Shown: positions 47,201 through 58,491 of the stretch, piece by piece
Layout: every line of letters begins with the position of its first letter
How positions within the stretch are numbered: position 1 is the first letter of the stretch
NCBI GenBank assembly: GCA_026413225.1
Contig: CM048552.1
Span: 58,047,001-58,111,000 of the forward strand
Source: Otis tarda
Lineage: Eukaryota > Chordata > Aves > Otidiformes > Otididae
DNA length: 64,000 nt
Reading direction: 5' to 3'
Position numbers and translations under genes: made by a program
Notes under the pieces: model-generated
The model's database searches: none
Seen by the model: the letters and a program-made list of their open reading frames with translations, nothing else
Told to the model about the DNA's origin: nothing

Positions 47201-50200
47201 CTGGTTCTTCCTGCTGTGCATTTCTGCACCCGCCGGATGGTGATAAGCTGCTCTAAAAGTCTAAGCTGGGTGCATGAGCCCCGTCCTAGAGTTATAATTT
47301 GGAGCAGAGCGATTAAGGCTTTGGCTTACAATAAAGCTGGCATCTCTCTCTCCTCCCTCAGTGTTTTCCATAGATTTGCATTTCCCCTCCTCCCCCTCAA
47401 TGTGCAGCGTCTTTCACAATGGTGTGGATGTCCTGCAAGGCGGGTCCTGCAGGTGTGCTGATAAATCATCTTTTTTTGGATATGGTAGGGCTCTCCTTGC
47501 CCTGCTTGCCCAGTGCCCCCAGCTGGCTTATGGACTGTGCTCACCGCTGTGGTGAGCTGTTTGGCTGGTGGGCAGACTGAGGAGCTCATATGCTTGCATG
47601 TCGATGCTTCTTTCCAGGGCAGCTTTGCATGCAGTACCTGAAATGTTAATAGCAGCAGGCACAATGTTTTTCAGAGGAAGCCTTCGTAGCTTTGTTCCTC
47701 AGGCTGGAAATCCCTCTCCCCAGGGGCAGCCAGCAGCCCCATTTGGCATCACCTCTCTGCCAGCAGCTCCCCTGCTTTCTTCCTTACCCCTGGAGAGCCG
47801 ATTTTCTCCTACGCGCTTGCAGGAACACCGCTGGCGGCTGCTGCCAGCACACCGCAGCCAGCTGGGCACAAGCAAGGCTTGCTCTGGCATTTGGAGGCTA
47901 ACGGTGGCCGGAGGGTGGCCAAGGTGCTGGGAGCCACTCTTGGGGTTTTGGTGGTGATCCTGGTGATGCAGTTCGTATGGATCTCCTCTGGATACGTTTC
48001 TCTAAGCTCTCAGGTTAGGAAACTGCCCCAGGAGTGCTATGAGCTTCATTACAGTTTCTGCTAAATCACTAGCCAAAAATCATCAAAACGTATCTTGAAA
48101 GTTTTTGGACCTGGTGTCTTAGGGATGCTGTTTGTGAAGCTGGTGGGATGATCCCACAGGGAAAATCCTGCTGGTGCTCATGCTGTGGCAGCACCAAGGA
48201 GCACCTCCAACCACAGAGGCTGCAGAGTGGAGGAGGTCTCACCACAACCCCCGTGGGGAAGAGCAGGGAAGAAAAGGGAAGAGCGAGATCAACTGAGGCT
48301 GGCATGGAGCCCTGGCTGGTGGAGGATTCACCCTGGGAAAAGACTGCACAGTGCAAGCTGTATAGACTGTGGCAAGGGAGAGGCACACGGACCTGCAGCT
48401 GGCAGGCGCTCACCCTTGTTGCTCATGGTTGACCACTGGTCCATGCCTCCTCCCTACAAGGATGTGAGGACAGCTGGAAGGAGGCAGGGAAGAGATCAGC
48501 TGCTGCTAGAGCAGCTTATGGTGCCCCCAGGCCCCAGTGACTTGTGGAATCTAAGCAGGGGCTGGACATCTCTCTGGGGCGGGATGGGCTAGAAGAAGGT
48601 AACTGGTTTGAGGGGCTGGTGTTTCACCTTGTTCTCTGATTCCAATTTACTCAGAGCTCCAGACATTACCAGAGAGATCGAGAGAAAAGATCAGAAGGGC
48701 ATGGCAGAGAAAATAGAGAAAAACAAGTGTAAAGGAACTACAAGAGTAGATAGAAAATTACCTATCCTAGTAATTCTGCAAGAACTAAGACCAAAAAAAA
48801 AATGTTCAAAAAACATGGATATTGGACAAGGACAGCATTTGGAAAAAATTCTGATGGAGAGAAGGTTGCAGGAAATACTGCTCCAGCTGGGGAGAGACAG
48901 CTCTGGACAGGAACACTTGCTGCTCTGCTTGCTTTGGAGATAGCTGATGCTGCTCTCTCAATTGTTTATGGACCACACTTGAACCCAATAAAAAAGTTCC
49001 ACCAACGCTACATCATACAGGTAGCTTCCAGAACACCTGATTTCCCACATCAGCTTACTGATGAATTTTTTTTTTTTTTTTTTCTGGAAAATCATCTGTG
49101 GTGCAAGAAACTTCACATTAGTCCTCTAGGGGCTTGGTCTCACCCTCTTCGGATATGGCTGCATACACAGGCTTTGACCCATGACAAAAAATCAGTGCAT
49201 ATGAAGGAACTTCTTTTGGCCATTGGGTCTCCTGGCTTTACCTCTCCTGGTCGATCCCATCCTGTGTCATTTCCATATCACCAGTGTCTTCTGGTGCTTC
49301 CTCACAGTAAGCTTTGTTTTGCAGAAACTCAGAGACCTCTAAGCTCTTGTTGCTGGTCAACTATTTTCAGAAAATGTATTGAAAATCTCAGGTCCCAATG
49401 GAGTCTGGTTTAGGTGTCAAGGCTGAGCACAGAGCCCAGCAGGAACAGCCAGTATTTTGTATGTGTTCCCATGGAGGCTAACGGGGCTCCTCAGAGGAGC
49501 CAATGTGGCGTGCGACCTCTGAGTGATTGGTTGGGCAAGAGGAGGGGATGCCTATGCTGGGGCTGGCAGGGGGTGCCCTTCCAGCATGACACAACAAAAA
49601 TTGGAGGAAAGAGGAGCAGAGCAGGGTTGAGAGCAGAGAAACCATCTTAATCACAGTGCTGTTCTGATGGCACCATGTCTAGTGCCCATACAGTATGGCC
49701 TTTTGGCATACCCCAGGCAAAGAAGATGAAATATTGGTTATCTGGAGAAAGAGGAGGAGGGAAAACACCATCAAAATGGGAATCTCCAGGAGAAGGAAAC
49801 ATTTCTGCTTGGGGAACTGAAGCAAGGGGAACGGCTCTCTTGCAATCTCCAAGCAGCAAAGTGCCGTTTGCACAAAATCACAGTTGAGACTGGCACCAAC
49901 TCTCCCTCTTGTGGACATTCCCCTATATTTTGTGTAGTGTCTGGTAGCTGCCAGTGCTGCTAGCAGCCTTGAACCTCTGATCGGTTTTACTGTAAGCTGT
50001 AATGAGATGGCTGGATGTGATGGTTCATAACAACTCCTGTATTAAATATCCCTTTGAATTAGGCCAAGAGACCAGGCTGATCTGCAGAGCCAGCACCTGG
50101 AACATCCTGGCATCGAGCTCATCGCTCAGCAGACAAGAGGCACATCTCTGTCCGTAAAGCGAAACACCTCAAAGCAGGATCCAGAGTCCTGAAAACGAAG

Positions 50201-53200
50201 CAGATATCAAATAAATGACTTCCCATGCTCACTCCTTGCACGTCAGAGTGGCCAGGACTTCACTTTCCTGCTCTCCTCTCACATTGCTTAAGTCAGTGTC
50301 AGTTTTTAAAAAAAAAAAATCAAGAAAAACCTTGCCCATGTTCCCACCTGAGTTTCCCCCAATCCCAAAGATTCCTTCTTAGCCTAGGTTTGCTCAGTGG
50401 GTGAGACATTTGTAATATCCATTTTTTACCCACAAAATGTCACCTGCTTTTTCTGGTCTATCTACAGTCCCATTTCTTCTCCTGGCTTTTTGATCTGTAG
50501 TTCCAGTGTTGTCCCTTGCCTGTTGTTTTTTTTTTTTTTTTAATGACTTGGACCCTCTCTGCCCCAATAAATGGATGAGGTCAGGTCTCTCTTGCTGCGG
50601 GGGCCATCACACTTCCCTCTGCTCCATGAGCTGCAGATCTGCAAGAGGAGCAGATAAACATCAATCTTTTGCTCAGGATGACAATAAATCCCGTGTATTT
50701 TGGCCCTTGCTGTTAACTCATACAGAGGCAGAAAATCCATGCCAAAACCTGGAGAAGGAGCATGGATTCATTTAGAGCACAGAGCCATCACGTGCAGCGA
50801 GATCTCTGCTGCAGCTGATGGGGAAGGAAATAAAAGGACCACAGGCTAAGATAAGCAATTTCCAGGCAGATGCTGCCACAGACCAGCCGTATCCGACCAG
50901 CTGAGCCACCAGCACTGGAGAGTTTAGCGGAAGGAGGGAGATAAAAAAATAAAAACATATTGTCTGGGGAATTCACAATTAAAAAGGCGCTAAAGGTGGG
51001 AGCCCTGCACAGCACAGAGATCTTCAGGGTAATGGAGCTTCATTTTTATTGTCCTTTTTTTTTTTTGAGTGAGCATGACTTGAAGCCCTTTGTGAACGGT
51101 TAGAAAGTGATTAGCAGATTTTTGTCTTTGCGCATTGGTTAATCTGTTGCAGAGTCACCAAGTCAGCAGGTTGTTTTTAACAGTTTGACCCAGTAAGGCT
51201 ACAGCCATCTCTGAAATATGCTTTGGGGAACATGTATAAGAGGATTAAAAAATTATAAACTTATGCAGAATTTTGCTGAAGGCTGTTAAACACAGGCATG
51301 CAAATGTAACCTTGAGAAGTCCTTTAGCCTCAAGTTGCTCTGATGGAGTGGGACTATTCCTGCTTCTTACACTTTTCCTGGGCATCTCCCTCTAGTGCTG
51401 TTGGGGGAAGAGGCTAGATGAGCTTCTAGCTGTCCATGGATCCTGTGTATGTCAGATGCTTACAGGTGAGCTTTCCCAAGGTGCCGAGCCTGGGACATCC
51501 ATATATGCAATCCTAGACCCCAACCAGCCGAGAGAGTTAGCCAGGCTGAGCATTTGGCAGGGATGCGATGTTACACTTGTACCACTACCAACACAACCAC
51601 AGGACCAGGATTCTCAGCATAGGTAAGATTTTCCAGTACTTGACTTTTTGGACCAGTATTTTGCAGCCAGTATCAAGCCCCACCATGTGGTTGTCTTGCC
51701 AGCAGGACCCTAAAGTGGATAAGTCAAAAGATCTGATCGCAAGCACAGCAATGAAAATGAGATGAAATGGCAAGAAATTCAATAACGAGGAAGAGATGCG
51801 GAACAGAGATTCCGTTCCAAATTCAGTGGTAAATGCTCTACTCAGGCAGCCAGGCCACCAGCATTGTGTTTAGGGTGCTCACTGCCACCCTGTGTTGATC
51901 TGCTTGAAGAAAACCTTTATTTTTTGCCAAGTATTTTTTGCAAATGGATTAGTTTCCCTGAAGGCAATCCCCATACGACCGGCAGAGCACAGAAAGCACT
52001 ACTGGATTAGGGACAGCTTCAACTGGTGCTGCTTCTCAGAAGAGAAAAAGACCTGATTGTCCCTCTCCTCCCTAAGGGAGCGCTTGGTGTTGGAACGATA
52101 ACGCACGAGACTGAGAACTTTGAAAAGGGCCAACTGCAGCTGGAAGCAAGAACCTGTTGGATCTCATTAAAAGGCAAGTGTAAACATCAGTACAAACAAG
52201 GGGTAGATCTTGGCTTCCTCATGGGCTCTTATCTTGCAGAAGCTTTGTGCTTTGTGGATGAGAAGCCGTTTTGCAAGCAAAAAGGTGGCTCAGCTTCATC
52301 ACCTCTGCTGCTGCTCTCACTCTGATCTTGGTCATGCTGTAATTGCTGCTGCCTTTGTAGGTGCTTGAACCCTTCTCCAACAGCACTCAACCATGCCCAA
52401 AGCACACCCTGCGCTCTTGCAGGGCAAGGCACCTTGCAAGGTGCCCCTTGCACCCATAGTCCCAAGGCACTGGGAGGAGGAGGATGAGGACCCTCTCTGG
52501 CATAAGGCATGGTGCGGGAACAGCCACTGCCTCCAGCTGCCTGGATTTCAGTCAAACCTGATCACGAAATCCCAGCCTCGGTCATGCTGCAAGAATCTCT
52601 TTTACAGCTTCCTACGCGTAGCTCTGAGCTACAGAGTTCAGGGTGTCAGGCAGACACACAATACTGCGTGCATGCTGATGGCTTGACTTTTGTTGCCCAT
52701 GTGTGTTTTTGTGGCCCTTGCCTTTTCCAGTTGTCCCTTGGCAGGCTCTAGCTACAGTATTTTGTTGGTGGTAAGGGATGAGGGAGGCATTCCCCTCTTG
52801 CTTTATTATTTCAGTAGAAGTACACTAATCCCTGTGTGCCGTTACGGTGTTATGAAGTTTAATCCACCTGAAGGGACTGCTGCATGCCACAGTTACTTCA
52901 TGTCTTCCCACTGACTCCTAAAGATCTCCAGGGTCTCACTGATATAATCTGTGTTCTTACCTTCAAAAAATAATTTCCTCCTTTTGCTCCTGGGACGGAC
53001 AAGGCTTTAAAATCTGCCTGTTGTTTTCTAATCATACTCCTCCTTCCTTTAACTGCACTCACAGTTTCCCACAGAAATCCTCGGTCCTCTAGTGCTCTAG
53101 TTTCCCAGCCCTTCAGAAGAGGTTTGCATCCCCGGAGACAGCTCTTGCAGCCTTGGAGAGAGCCTCAGCTTCTATATCGGAGCCTAAATATTCCGGTCCT

Positions 53201-53697
53201 GGACTGCCCTGCTGCTTTCCTGCTTGTTCTCCCACTGAATCCAAGTAATGGCTTCTAATAAGTGTCCTGCTTAGCCCAGGTAAATGTTTTTTCCAGGTGC
53301 TGGGCAGTGTCACATACAGTGTGAGATGCCTAGATGATTGCACGGGAGCTGTGGGTCATGCTTGTGTTACCCTGTGCACCTTCTGGAAAAAGAAAATGAC
53401 TGAGTTACACAGTTGTCTGTCTGATAGTCACCAAAGGCTGGATCCTGTGAGCACTGAAGCAAAAGTAAAGCCACCTCTGACTTCATGGCACAGGGCATGA
53501 TTCCTTAAAGAATCCACGCCGAGATGCTGATAAGTACTTAGCACAGCTCTGCAAACTCACAGCCCAAATCTTGTCCTGGTGCTGAAATCTCCTCCTCCTA
53601 ATCCTTCCTCTTCCTTTTCAGCTGCTAAAATCCATCAGTGTGTGGGAACCCTGCCTGAAGGCACTGCTAAGCATAGTGTTTAAGAGCGAGGGGAAGA
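44235..53697. other. Intergenic DNA, no gene recognised
   Basis: The longest open frame (48802-49413, 203 codons on the + strand) runs through a poly(T) stretch giving FFFFFF and has no recognisable domain. Low-complexity runs occur at 49065-49083 (T), 50308 (A), 50524 (T) and 51056 (T). The A-rich segment 48,640-48,860 differs in composition from its surroundings but was not identified. Confidence 0.55.
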
Positions 53698-53880
53698 GAA
53701 TCATAGAATCATAGAATCATAGAATGGTTAGAGTTGGAAGGGACCTTCAAAGGTCATCTAGTCCAACCCCCCTGCAAGAAGCAGGGACATCCCTGACTAG
53801 ATCAGGTTGCTCAGAGCCTCATCCAGCCTGGCCTTGAACATTTCCAGGGATGGGGCATCCACCACCTCTCTGGGCAACCT
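53698..53880 (-). repeat. CR1 LINE 3' fragment, well preserved octamer tail
   Basis: The + strand starts with three intact gaatcata octamers and continues gttagagttggaagggacct, then the same sequence as the 3494-3790 copy up to ctctgggcaacct, where similarity stops abruptly. The element lies on the minus strand, 5' truncated, with its 3' end at 53698. The intact octamers suggest it is the youngest of the three CR1 copies here. Confidence 0.93.
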
Positions 53881-56800
53881 AAGAAGAGAGAAGTGAGCCT
53901 GGAAGGGATTTGGCCACTGCCACCCCCAGTTAGACTCCATCTTGTTTCCTACAAGTGGTGGAGGCTATGCAACGCGTGCAGCTTCGTATGGTGCTCTTTT
54001 CTGACAGTCTTCTGATCCTCTGAATACTGAAGTCAACGTCACAGCTGCAGAAAACCCAACGCTCTTGCCTTGCTGTAGCTGAAAGATCCAGTTGCTATTG
54101 CCCTTACCTTTCCAGCGAACGCTGCTGGGAGCACGGGGTCTCACCTGTCCGTCTGCACGGGCTGAGCTGCAGACTCCTAAAACAAAGTGCAAATGGATCT
54201 CTTAGGAGCAGCAGTGTATCAGCAAAACACCATAGAAACGGCAGCTGCGTTACGGAGGGCCTTTTCCCCAGCATTATGCAATAGGTAATTATGTAAGTTG
54301 GAGTTATATAATATTCCTGGTTTTTTCTTTTTTTTTTTCGGAGCGCTTGCCTTCCCCCGACCGCTCCCCCGGCAGAGCAGCGTGTACCACGCTTACATTA
54401 CGCCACGCTTTATACAACTCAGGGTCACAGCAGAGCCGGGGCCGCTGCCGCTCCCAGCTGCAGGACCCTCAGCTGCTTTCAGGGTTTTTTTAAAAAATTG
54501 TATTGTAGGGGAAAAGGCTCATTGAAAAGAAAAAAGTATTTGGTCAAAAAAAAAATCTCTCTGCTGTGTAAGCACACAAGAGGGTTTGGGTGGTTTTTTG
54601 GGGAAAATGGACTTGGTTTAGGAGCATCCCTCTCTCCTCCTTGCTGCAAAGTCTATTCACAAACTTACTTCAAATGAAAATAATGTCTATGATTTCTGCT
54701 AGTGCCTCTCTTTTGGGTACATATTTCTCTACTTGCAGCAGGTCTGGCTGCAGAGCAGACGGGGCTGGAACTCACTGGGGGTTTGTTGTATTGACTGCCA
54801 AGGCAATGTGGGGGACTGCTGGGCTCTCTGATGTTCATTTTACAGGCCAGGGATGAACTTCTTCCCAACAGCGATACTCTAAGAAAAAAGAATTGGATGT
54901 GGCCAAGCAGACTTGGAGCTGGTTCCTCCCTATGGCTGGTGTGCAATTCCGATTGTGCCTCCCAGCTCTGCCGTATCGATAACTGCCAAACAGCTGGCCT
55001 TTCCACAACGGTGCCCGAGAGCCGGTCCTTGTTCTTTCACTGGTGCAGTCTGTGGGCTCGAGTAAGTCATAGAACTGTTTTGCTCCCTCATAAATGGGGA
55101 AAATAAGCGGCTTTTCCATTCGTGGGATGGCAGCATGGTCTGAATTTGTTAATGCCTGTAGAAAGGTTTGCCATCCGCTGCGGGAGGAGCCATACAGAGG
55201 TCAGATTGCATCCACTGTTTTGGCAGAAACTGCTCTTCCTCTGCCTGCTGTGCCCGTTAGATGGGGGGGGGGAAGGGAAGGGGGGGGGAAGGGAAGGGGG
55301 GGGGCACTTTTCCTAAGCACCTTCTGGTGCCATTTTTTTGATAGAAATAGCCCCACGCAGCCCCTAGGACAGCTTTCCTCCTCAGCAGTGCCCTGAGGGT
55401 TGGCTGTGGCCTTGCCCCTGTCCCATGGGCACCTCCTCTGGCCCAGTCCCACCACCCTGCCCCTCTCCAGTGCTCAGGGCTGGAGGGGGCAAGGAGCAGC
55501 ACCCTCCCCGTGCCAGCGACCTGCCACAAGGCTGGGGACAAAGCCACCTGGCCACGCCAGGGCCCTGATGCCCTGACACGGGCCCATTCCGAGGAAAACT
55601 GACTGTCTCTACACCCCGCACCGAAAACAAGCCACTCATAGAAGTTCTGCATCTGCCACCCGACTGCAGCGAGATTCCCGTGGGAGGGGGTGTCCTGCGT
55701 GTCCTGGGGGGTCATTCCCTGGCCTCCGAGATTTGGGGGCTACCCACGTGTTGGCCACCTCCCCGAGGTTGCAAACCCCAGAGAGAAGCTTGAGCGTGGC
55801 TTCCACTCCCCGTGGCTTTGTCGCCCGTGGCCACTAGATGGTAGCAAGCCCTGGCCGACGGAGCCGGGCTGCTGCGGCACCTCCTGCCCGGGCAGGTCCA
55901 CCCGGGACGGGTGCGGGTGGTGATGGTGGGGTCTTTGCAACAGCGCCCGCATCACGCCAGCGATGCACCTCAAAATGCGGCCAAAAATCTTAACCATGCA
56001 CCTCATGCTGGTTCAGCGAGCGCGCCTCACGTGTGGATGCAGGCGTGATGCCACGCCTGTCAAGGTGGCAATGGTGTGGCCAGCGCGGTTTGAAATGGGC
56101 TATTCAATCACCCAGTGCTTTTTAAAGGGTGGAGCAGACAATATGCTGGCTCTCTGTCGTTTGCGTTTATCCAGATGATAATGCAAGTGACAGATTCTGC
56201 CCCAAAGGAGAGAGGAGGTCCTGAAATGTTATGTCCTGTTTGTGGCTGCAGGGTTGAGGCATGTTCTGGTGTGCTGTAAAGCTTTTGGCATATCTATAGA
56301 CTATTCATTTAAGCTCTAGGAAGAGCTTGTGATTTAATTTAATTACCGCTTTACTTGTAAAAAAAAGGCAATATGGAATCTCTTACTCTTTTTAAGCCTT
56401 ATGACCATTTAACATGAATGTCCATAGTGAGACTGTTGGCTTCGCAGCCCTAGGGAAAGCTACAGAGAGCAGAAAGTCGACCAACTTCAAATGAAGATAT
56501 TACGGTAACTGAGTAGTTTCAGCTTGGGGAGTACGACAGAGCTCAGTGCATAAGCAGCAGCCTCTCGTGTACCAGGAGCACATTTCTGTCATGTCTGAAA
56601 CGTGTGTAAAACAGTAAGGTCAGTATTCAGGATCCTACCCAAGGCCGAGCCTGGGATGGTGCAAATGCTTGTTTACTGCTCTGAGTATTTGGGGAGTGAG
56701 GCTGCAGGTATGTGATCTTTCCTGTCTCAGCCCTGCACTGTGGAGAACACCACAAGGAACAATTTAGAGGGCTCCCAAGCTCTCTTCCATCAGTTTGGCT

Positions 56801-58197
56801 TAGTTTGGGTAATTGGTAATGCCCTGGTGTTTGTGCAGGTAAATCAGGATGAAATCTTGGCCTTGAAGTGTTTAGGATGTGGATTTTTGGATGTGAAGTG
56901 AACTGGTGCATAGAGGAGAGGATTGCTGAATCACAGGTTGACTTGGCTGACAGGTGCTTGCAACACCTACTGGCTGAAATTCCCTTGCCTCTAGGCTTGG
57001 ACACCAGTGGAGACTGTCATTTGGCTTTTGCCACCCCTCTTACTCCAACTATTCCCCTTAAACCTGGGTGTTTCTGAGGGATGTGAGGCTCTGTGCCTCA
57101 GTCTTCCTCACTGCCTGACTGCCCTTGTACGTGGGCTCTTCTGTCCCCTTGCAAGGCTGGAGCAGGGAGACTGTTCCTGCGTTGCAGAGAGTGGATGGGT
57201 GCAGAGGCAGTGATGCACTTCAGGTCCTGCAGCACTGCGGTAGGGACTGTGGGGTTGCATGCCCTTCTTCTGAGTCCAAGGCAGGTGTCTTCAGCCCTCA
57301 GTTGACATTTCTCACCTGCCAAGGCCTGCCATGTGTGCCCCTTTGGAAATGCCCGGAGGTAGGTGCATGCTTCTGGACAGCAGCGCTAGCTGGGCTTTGT
57401 TATCGGGCTGTGCTCTGACTGCAGTCACCTCCTGGAAGGGACTAATCACCCCACTGGTGTGCTAGGCCGTTATCAGTCCTGATGGGACTGGAGGAGAAAG
57501 GCTGGGAGGTGTCCCAAAGCGACTTGACAGAGATAGCCAGAGATGTTAACCCCTGGCTGAGTGTGTGTTGAGTGAAGCCCTGCTGTGTCCTTGTGCCTGG
57601 CCTGCTGCAAATTACCCTCCTGGCTCAGCTGTACATCTATTGACTCCGATATCCAGGCTCAGCCAGCAGCTAATCCTGAGCATTCTGCGGAGATGCACGC
57701 TGAAGGACTCCAGGGGCAGGTGTGGGGTAACTGGCTCCCATAAAGCTTTTATCCCCTTCCTCCCTCCTGCAGAGGCTGGGGAGATACCTGGGCCACTTTG
57801 GGTACAGTTAGCTCTTAAGGATGTCTCTTCTAACACTGTGCTCTTCTTTATTACTATGGTAATAAATGGGTTAGCCCAGGAGAAAAGAGTGAGCTCGGCT
57901 TGGGAAAGGAAAGGCCTTTAGAGCGGTGGAGCCGATGCTACCAGCAATCTCTGCCTCTTCTCCTGCCTGTCCTTGGCAGAGCAGGGGTGAGGGAGGCAGG
58001 GTGGCCTTGCAGATGACAGTGCTCTTCAGGAATCTCCTGCCATACAGCTCGACACTGTCTCTGGGACCTTGGGAACCCAGGACAGGCTCCTGGTACTGTG
58101 TTTCGGCAGTGCCCTTTCTGCCTAGAGTGGGACATATGCCAGTCCAATACGAAAAGCAGAAATGATGCCATCAGTGGCACCCACAATAGCACCTGAC
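53881..58197. other. Intergenic DNA upstream of MB
   Basis: No gene was recognised. It contains a G-rich tract (55263-55304) and a CpG-rich patch at about 55,850-56,060 without a clear promoter or coding signal. Open frames up to 152 codons at 55,257-55,715 follow from the G/C-rich composition. Confidence 0.6.
55263..55304 (+). repeat. G-rich tract with strong quadruplex potential
   Basis: The tract reads G10-AA-G3-AA-G9-AA-G3-AA-G9, giving five G runs of at least three separated by AA. It is a near-perfect tandem duplication of a GGGAAG(n) unit, lying about 3.1 kb upstream of the MB start codon. Confidence 0.9.
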
Positions 58198-58313
58198 CCA
58201 AAATAGCTTCCTAGAAAAAAATAGGGAGGCTGATTAGGTTAGACAAGCCTGAAACAGAGCAAGACGTCCAGCTGACGATTGACAGGTGTAGGTCTAAGAG
58301 CAGGGGCTATAAA
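58198..58313 (+). promoter_or_regulatory. MB: MB promoter: CArG-like box, AT-rich element, two E-boxes, TATA box
   Basis: In order: CCAAAATAGC at 58198-58207 (one base from a CArG box), an AT-rich ctagaaaaaaatag at 58211-58224 (only loosely MEF2-like), E-boxes CAGCTG at 58269-58274 and CAGGTG at 58283-58288, and TATAAA at 58308-58313. The TATA box predicts a start near 58338 and a 5' UTR of about 60 nt. MEF2-like and CCAC elements are known in mammalian MB promoters; the pieces here fit striated-muscle control, but binding is inferred. Confidence 0.75.
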
Positions 58314-58396
58314 TCCTGTAGGTCAGCTCTCCAGCCACCCTTTGGGGAAAGGCAAACGACTGTGAGGAGCGCTTGGGACCTGCCTTCAGTGAAGCC

Positions 58397-58491
58397 ATGG
58401 GGCTCAGTGATCAGGAATGGCAGCAGGTCCTGACCATCTGGGGAAAGGTGGAGTCCGACCTCGCTGGCCACGGGCATGCAATTTTAATCAG
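58397..58491 (+). CDS. MB: MB exon 1 coding part
   Basis: It encodes residues 1-31 plus two bases of Arg32, covering helices A and the start of B. The donor is gtaggc. The segment GHGHAILIR carries Ala where, from memory, chicken has Glu (HGHEVLMR). Confidence 0.97.

Noticed and set aside
48802..49413. 203-codon open frame on the + strand, the longest in the window
   Set aside because: It crosses a poly(T) run, has no recognisable domain or splice context, and its length is not remarkable for 64 kb read in six frames.
55257..55715. 152-codon open frame on the - strand
   Set aside because: It is produced by the G-run tract (PPPFPSPPLPFPP) and G/C-rich DNA, and has no family features.
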